Part shown: piece after piece, positions 6,291-7,580 of the stretch
How the letters are laid out: each line of letters starts with the position of its first letter
How positions within the stretch are numbered: position 1 is the stretch's first letter
Source: Methylacidiphilum sp.
GTDB taxonomy: Bacteria > Verrucomicrobiota > Verrucomicrobiia > CAIQCK01
DNA length: 7,580 bases
Direction: 5' to 3'
Assembly (NCBI GenBank): GCA_020718125.1
Contig: DYDC01000121.1
Span: forward strand, 212 to 7,791
Notes under the pieces: model-generated
Seen by the model: only the letters and a program-made list of their open reading frames with translations
Database searches by the model: none
Told to the model about the DNA's origin: nothing
Program-made: the position numbers and the translations under genes

Positions 6291-7523
6291 TTAGTCCTTA
6301 AGTTTGAATCCGATGCCCGCCAGTTTCTGGCGGACGGTTACACTGCCGCCGCGAAGTGTAACGGTTGAGTTCTGAAACTCGCGGCGTTGCGGATACTCTT
6401 TCCGCAAGCGGTCGAAGTATGCCGCCCGCCCGGACGTTGGCAAGCCCGCAATCGCCCGCAGCCGCCGGTCATCGGCCTCGATGTCATAGACCGTGAGCGC
6501 CGCTTCGCGCAGCACGTCCTCGTCGTCGCGGCCAGCAGCGTCAAGCGCAAGTTTTGGGTGCGGCGGGGGAGGCATTTGCTGCTTGAGATCAGAGTGGGCC
6601 GTGCGTCCCGCACGGCCATTGGTTGATGATTGGCCGTGCCGGAGGCCCGGCCCACTCTCTTTGCCGTGCGGGTCGCCCGGCCCACCTTGCAAGAACCTGC
6701 GCGCCGCCTCATAGACCATCACCGTCCCGTTGACCTTGCCGTCGTAGGAATAACCGGCGATGTGCGGCGTGCCGAGCGCGACGCGGTCGAAAAGCGAAAC
6801 ATCAATCGCCGGCTCGCCCCCCCAAACATCCAAAACCAATTTTGGATTTTGCATTTTAGATTTTGGATTGAGGACAGCCGCGTTGTCGAGCGCCGCGCCG
6901 CGGCAGGTGTTCAACAGCACTGCGCCGGGCTTCATCCGCTTCAGGAACGCCGCATCAGCCATGTGCCACGTCTTGTCCTCGCCGGTCTTCGTCAACGGCA
7001 CGTGGAGCGTGATGAAGTCCGAGTTCATCAGCGCCTCCAGAGGCAGGAAACGCTTCTCGCACGGGAAGAGCCGCGCCAGCGGCGGATCGTTCTGCAGGAC
7101 TTTCATGCCAAGCGCCTCGCACTTCGTGACGACCTTGCTGCCGACGTTGCCGGCACCAACAACGCCGATGGACTTGCCTTCGAGCCGGTAGCTGCCGCGT
7201 TTGGCGAGCACCAGCAGCGAGCAAACGACGTATTCGGCCACCGAGTTTGCGTTGCAGCCGGGCGCGCTGGCGAAGGCGATATCCCGCTCGCGCAGATAGA
7301 CCTCGTCCACGTGGTCGGTGCCAATGGTGCAGGTGCCGACGAAGCGGACGTGGCTGCCCTCCAGCAATTCGCGGCCGACCTTGGTGATCGAGCGGATGAT
7401 GAGCAGGTCGGCGTCGCGCACGGCGGCGGTGTCCATCTTGCGGCCGTGCAGGGTCACGACCTCGCCGAGCCGGCTAAACGCCTCGCGGCCAAAGGGGATG
7501 TTCTCGTCAACGATGATCTTCAC
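6291..7523 (-). CDS. pdxB: 4-phosphoerythronate dehydrogenase with two in-frame repeat insertions
   Basis: This cytoplasmic enzyme oxidises 4-phospho-D-erythronate to 2-oxo-3-hydroxy-4-phosphobutanoate in the DXP-dependent pyridoxal phosphate pathway. A GTG start at 7523 gives VKIIVDENIPFG, matching the family N-terminus, and places Arg208, Glu237 and His254 at the positions I recall for the E. coli active site. Other hallmarks are DADLLIIRSITKV (38-50), FVGTCTIGTDHVD (61-73), SAPGCNANSVAEYVV (86-100), the NAD fingerprint GVVGAGNVG (120-128), and a C-terminal PdxB dimerisation (DUF3410-like) domain with TVYDIEADDRRLR and FDRLRKEYPQRREF. Length is 410 residues against about 378 in E. coli; a 32-residue repeat-encoded insertion (280-311) accounts for the excess. 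Residues 219-228 (NPKSKMQNPK) are encoded by heptamer repeats. PdxB is favoured over SerA because of the N-terminal motif and C-terminal domain. The GTG overlaps a TGA in another frame (GTGA, 7520-7523). The frame stays open upstream to the window edge, where a TTG at 7568 is a less likely start. Confidence 0.93.
   Translation of the reverse strand: MKIIVDENIPFGREAFSRLGEVVTLHGRKMDTAAVRDADLLIIRSITKVGRELLEGSHVRFVGTCTIGTDHVDEVYLRERDIAFASAPGCNANSVAEYVVCSLLVLAKRGSYRLEGKSIGVVGAGNVGSKVVTKCEALGMKVLQNDPPLARLFPCEKRFLPLEALMNSDFITLHVPLTKTGEDKTWHMADAAFLKRMKPGAVLLNTCRGAALDNAAVLNPKSKMQNPKLVLDVWGGEPAIDVSLFDRVALGTPHIAGYSYDGKVNGTVMVYEAARRFLQGGPGDPHGKESGPGLRHGQSSTNGRAGRTAHSDLKQQMPPPPHPKLALDAAGRDDEDVLREAALTVYDIEADDRRLRAIAGLPTSGRAAYFDRLRKEYPQRREFQNSTVTLRGGSVTVRQKLAGIGFKLKD
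6295..6299 (-). promoter_or_regulatory. Ribosome binding site of gnd
   Basis: AAGGA on the minus strand ends seven bases before the gnd ATG at 6287. It lies inside the last codons of pdxB (LKD-stop), so ribosomes ending pdxB finish on top of the gnd initiation site. It is the clearest Shine-Dalgarno sequence in the window and fixes the gnd start. Confidence 0.7.
6591..6686. repeat. Three-unit REP-like palindromic block inside pdxB
   Basis: Three copies of a 23-27 bp GC-rich unit lie here. Unit A (6591-6617) is inverted relative to unit B (6632-6658), and they match at 24 of 27 positions by hand alignment. Unit C (6663-6685) is a direct copy of B at an offset of exactly 30 bases, matching at 20 of 23. 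A and B end in perfect arms, AGAGTGGGCCG (6591-6601) and CGGCCCACTCT (6648-6658), and contain an inner 8-bp pair, CACGGCCA (6611-6618) and TGGCCGTG (6631-6638), around a 12-nt loop. The head-to-head arrangement with an added direct copy resembles REP/BIME elements. The block is 96 bp, or 32 codons, and stays open in the pdxB frame. Confidence 0.8.
6840..6867. repeat. AT-rich heptamer tandem repeat inside pdxB
   Basis: Four consecutive heptamers are visible on the plus strand: TTTTGGA, TTTTGCA, TTTTAGA, TTTTGGA. They stand out sharply from the GC-rich surroundings, and AT-rich sequence continues a few bases to either side. On the coding strand they give NPKSKMQNPK, residues 219-228 of PdxB. 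Heptamer arrays of this general sequence are known as dispersed short tandem repeats, for example in cyanobacteria; a relationship is suggested only by resemblance. Confidence 0.8.
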
Positions 7524-7580
7524 GGCTTTGAGGCGGCGACGGTAACGGAAGCCGGCGCAGTTGCGCAAGCGTCTTGCTGG
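7520..7580 (-). CDS. Possible 3' end of an upstream gene overlapping the pdxB start
   Basis: A frame entering from the right edge of the window is open for 19 codons, reading QQDACATAPASVTVAASKP, and stops with TGA at 7520-7522. That stop overlaps the pdxB GTG in a GTGA arrangement typical of translationally coupled genes. The stretch is too short to recognise any protein, and an open run of this length is common by chance in GC-rich DNA. Confidence 0.2.
   Translation of the reverse strand, partial: QQDACATAPASVTVAASKP

Noticed and set aside
5808..6368. Plus-strand open frame opposite gnd and the end of pdxB
   Set aside because: It is a shadow of gnd codon bias; no domain or ribosome binding site is visible.
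6817..6823. Run of seven C in pdxB as a possible frameshift error
   Set aside because: The frame is correct on both sides (LDVW before and EPAID after on the coding strand), and active-site spacing matches the family, so the run length appears right.

Overview
The window is GC-rich, densely coded bacterial DNA. The gene set (a DUF1015 protein, a TP_0789/LolA-like outer-membrane lipoprotein-sorting protein, a LamG/agarase-like glycosidase relic, a PdxB-type dehydrogenase and several dispersed repeats) suggests a Verrucomicrobiota-like member of the PVC group. That is an inference from gene content, not a proven assignment. No rRNA, tRNA, CRISPR array or transposase was seen.

Left part (1-3011): a DUF1015 gene on the plus strand (155-1471) converges on a family 2 glycosyltransferase gene on the minus strand (1493-2215). 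The glycosyltransferase start lies back to back with a secreted LolA-like protein gene on the plus strand (2214-3011). The two divergent start codons overlap inside one CATG, and a perfect 8-bp inverted repeat lies just beside them.

Middle (3012-4766): a 133-bp gap carries a hairpin-rich block that looks like a dispersed repeat. On the minus strand follows a broken gene (3145-4013). It keeps a signal peptide, scraps of a LamG domain and the front half of a GH50/agarase-like catalytic domain, and it is frameshifted and truncated. Upstream of it on the same strand is a two-gene MNT nucleotidyltransferase/HEPN pair (4037-4766), a toxin-antitoxin-like module with an 11-bp gene overlap.

Right part (4830-7523, minus strand): pdxB (4-phosphoerythronate dehydrogenase, vitamin B6 synthesis) is followed after 3 bp by gnd (6-phosphogluconate dehydrogenase). 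The two are almost certainly co-transcribed. They are linked metabolically because the pentose phosphate pathway supplies erythrose 4-phosphate, the precursor of the PdxB substrate.

The most striking feature is that pdxB carries two different repeat elements inside its reading frame. One is a four-unit AT-rich heptamer array that stands in for ten residues next to the active site without changing spacing. The other is a 96-bp, three-unit REP-like palindromic block that adds 32 residues between the catalytic and C-terminal domains. Both keep the frame, and the catalytic residues are retained.
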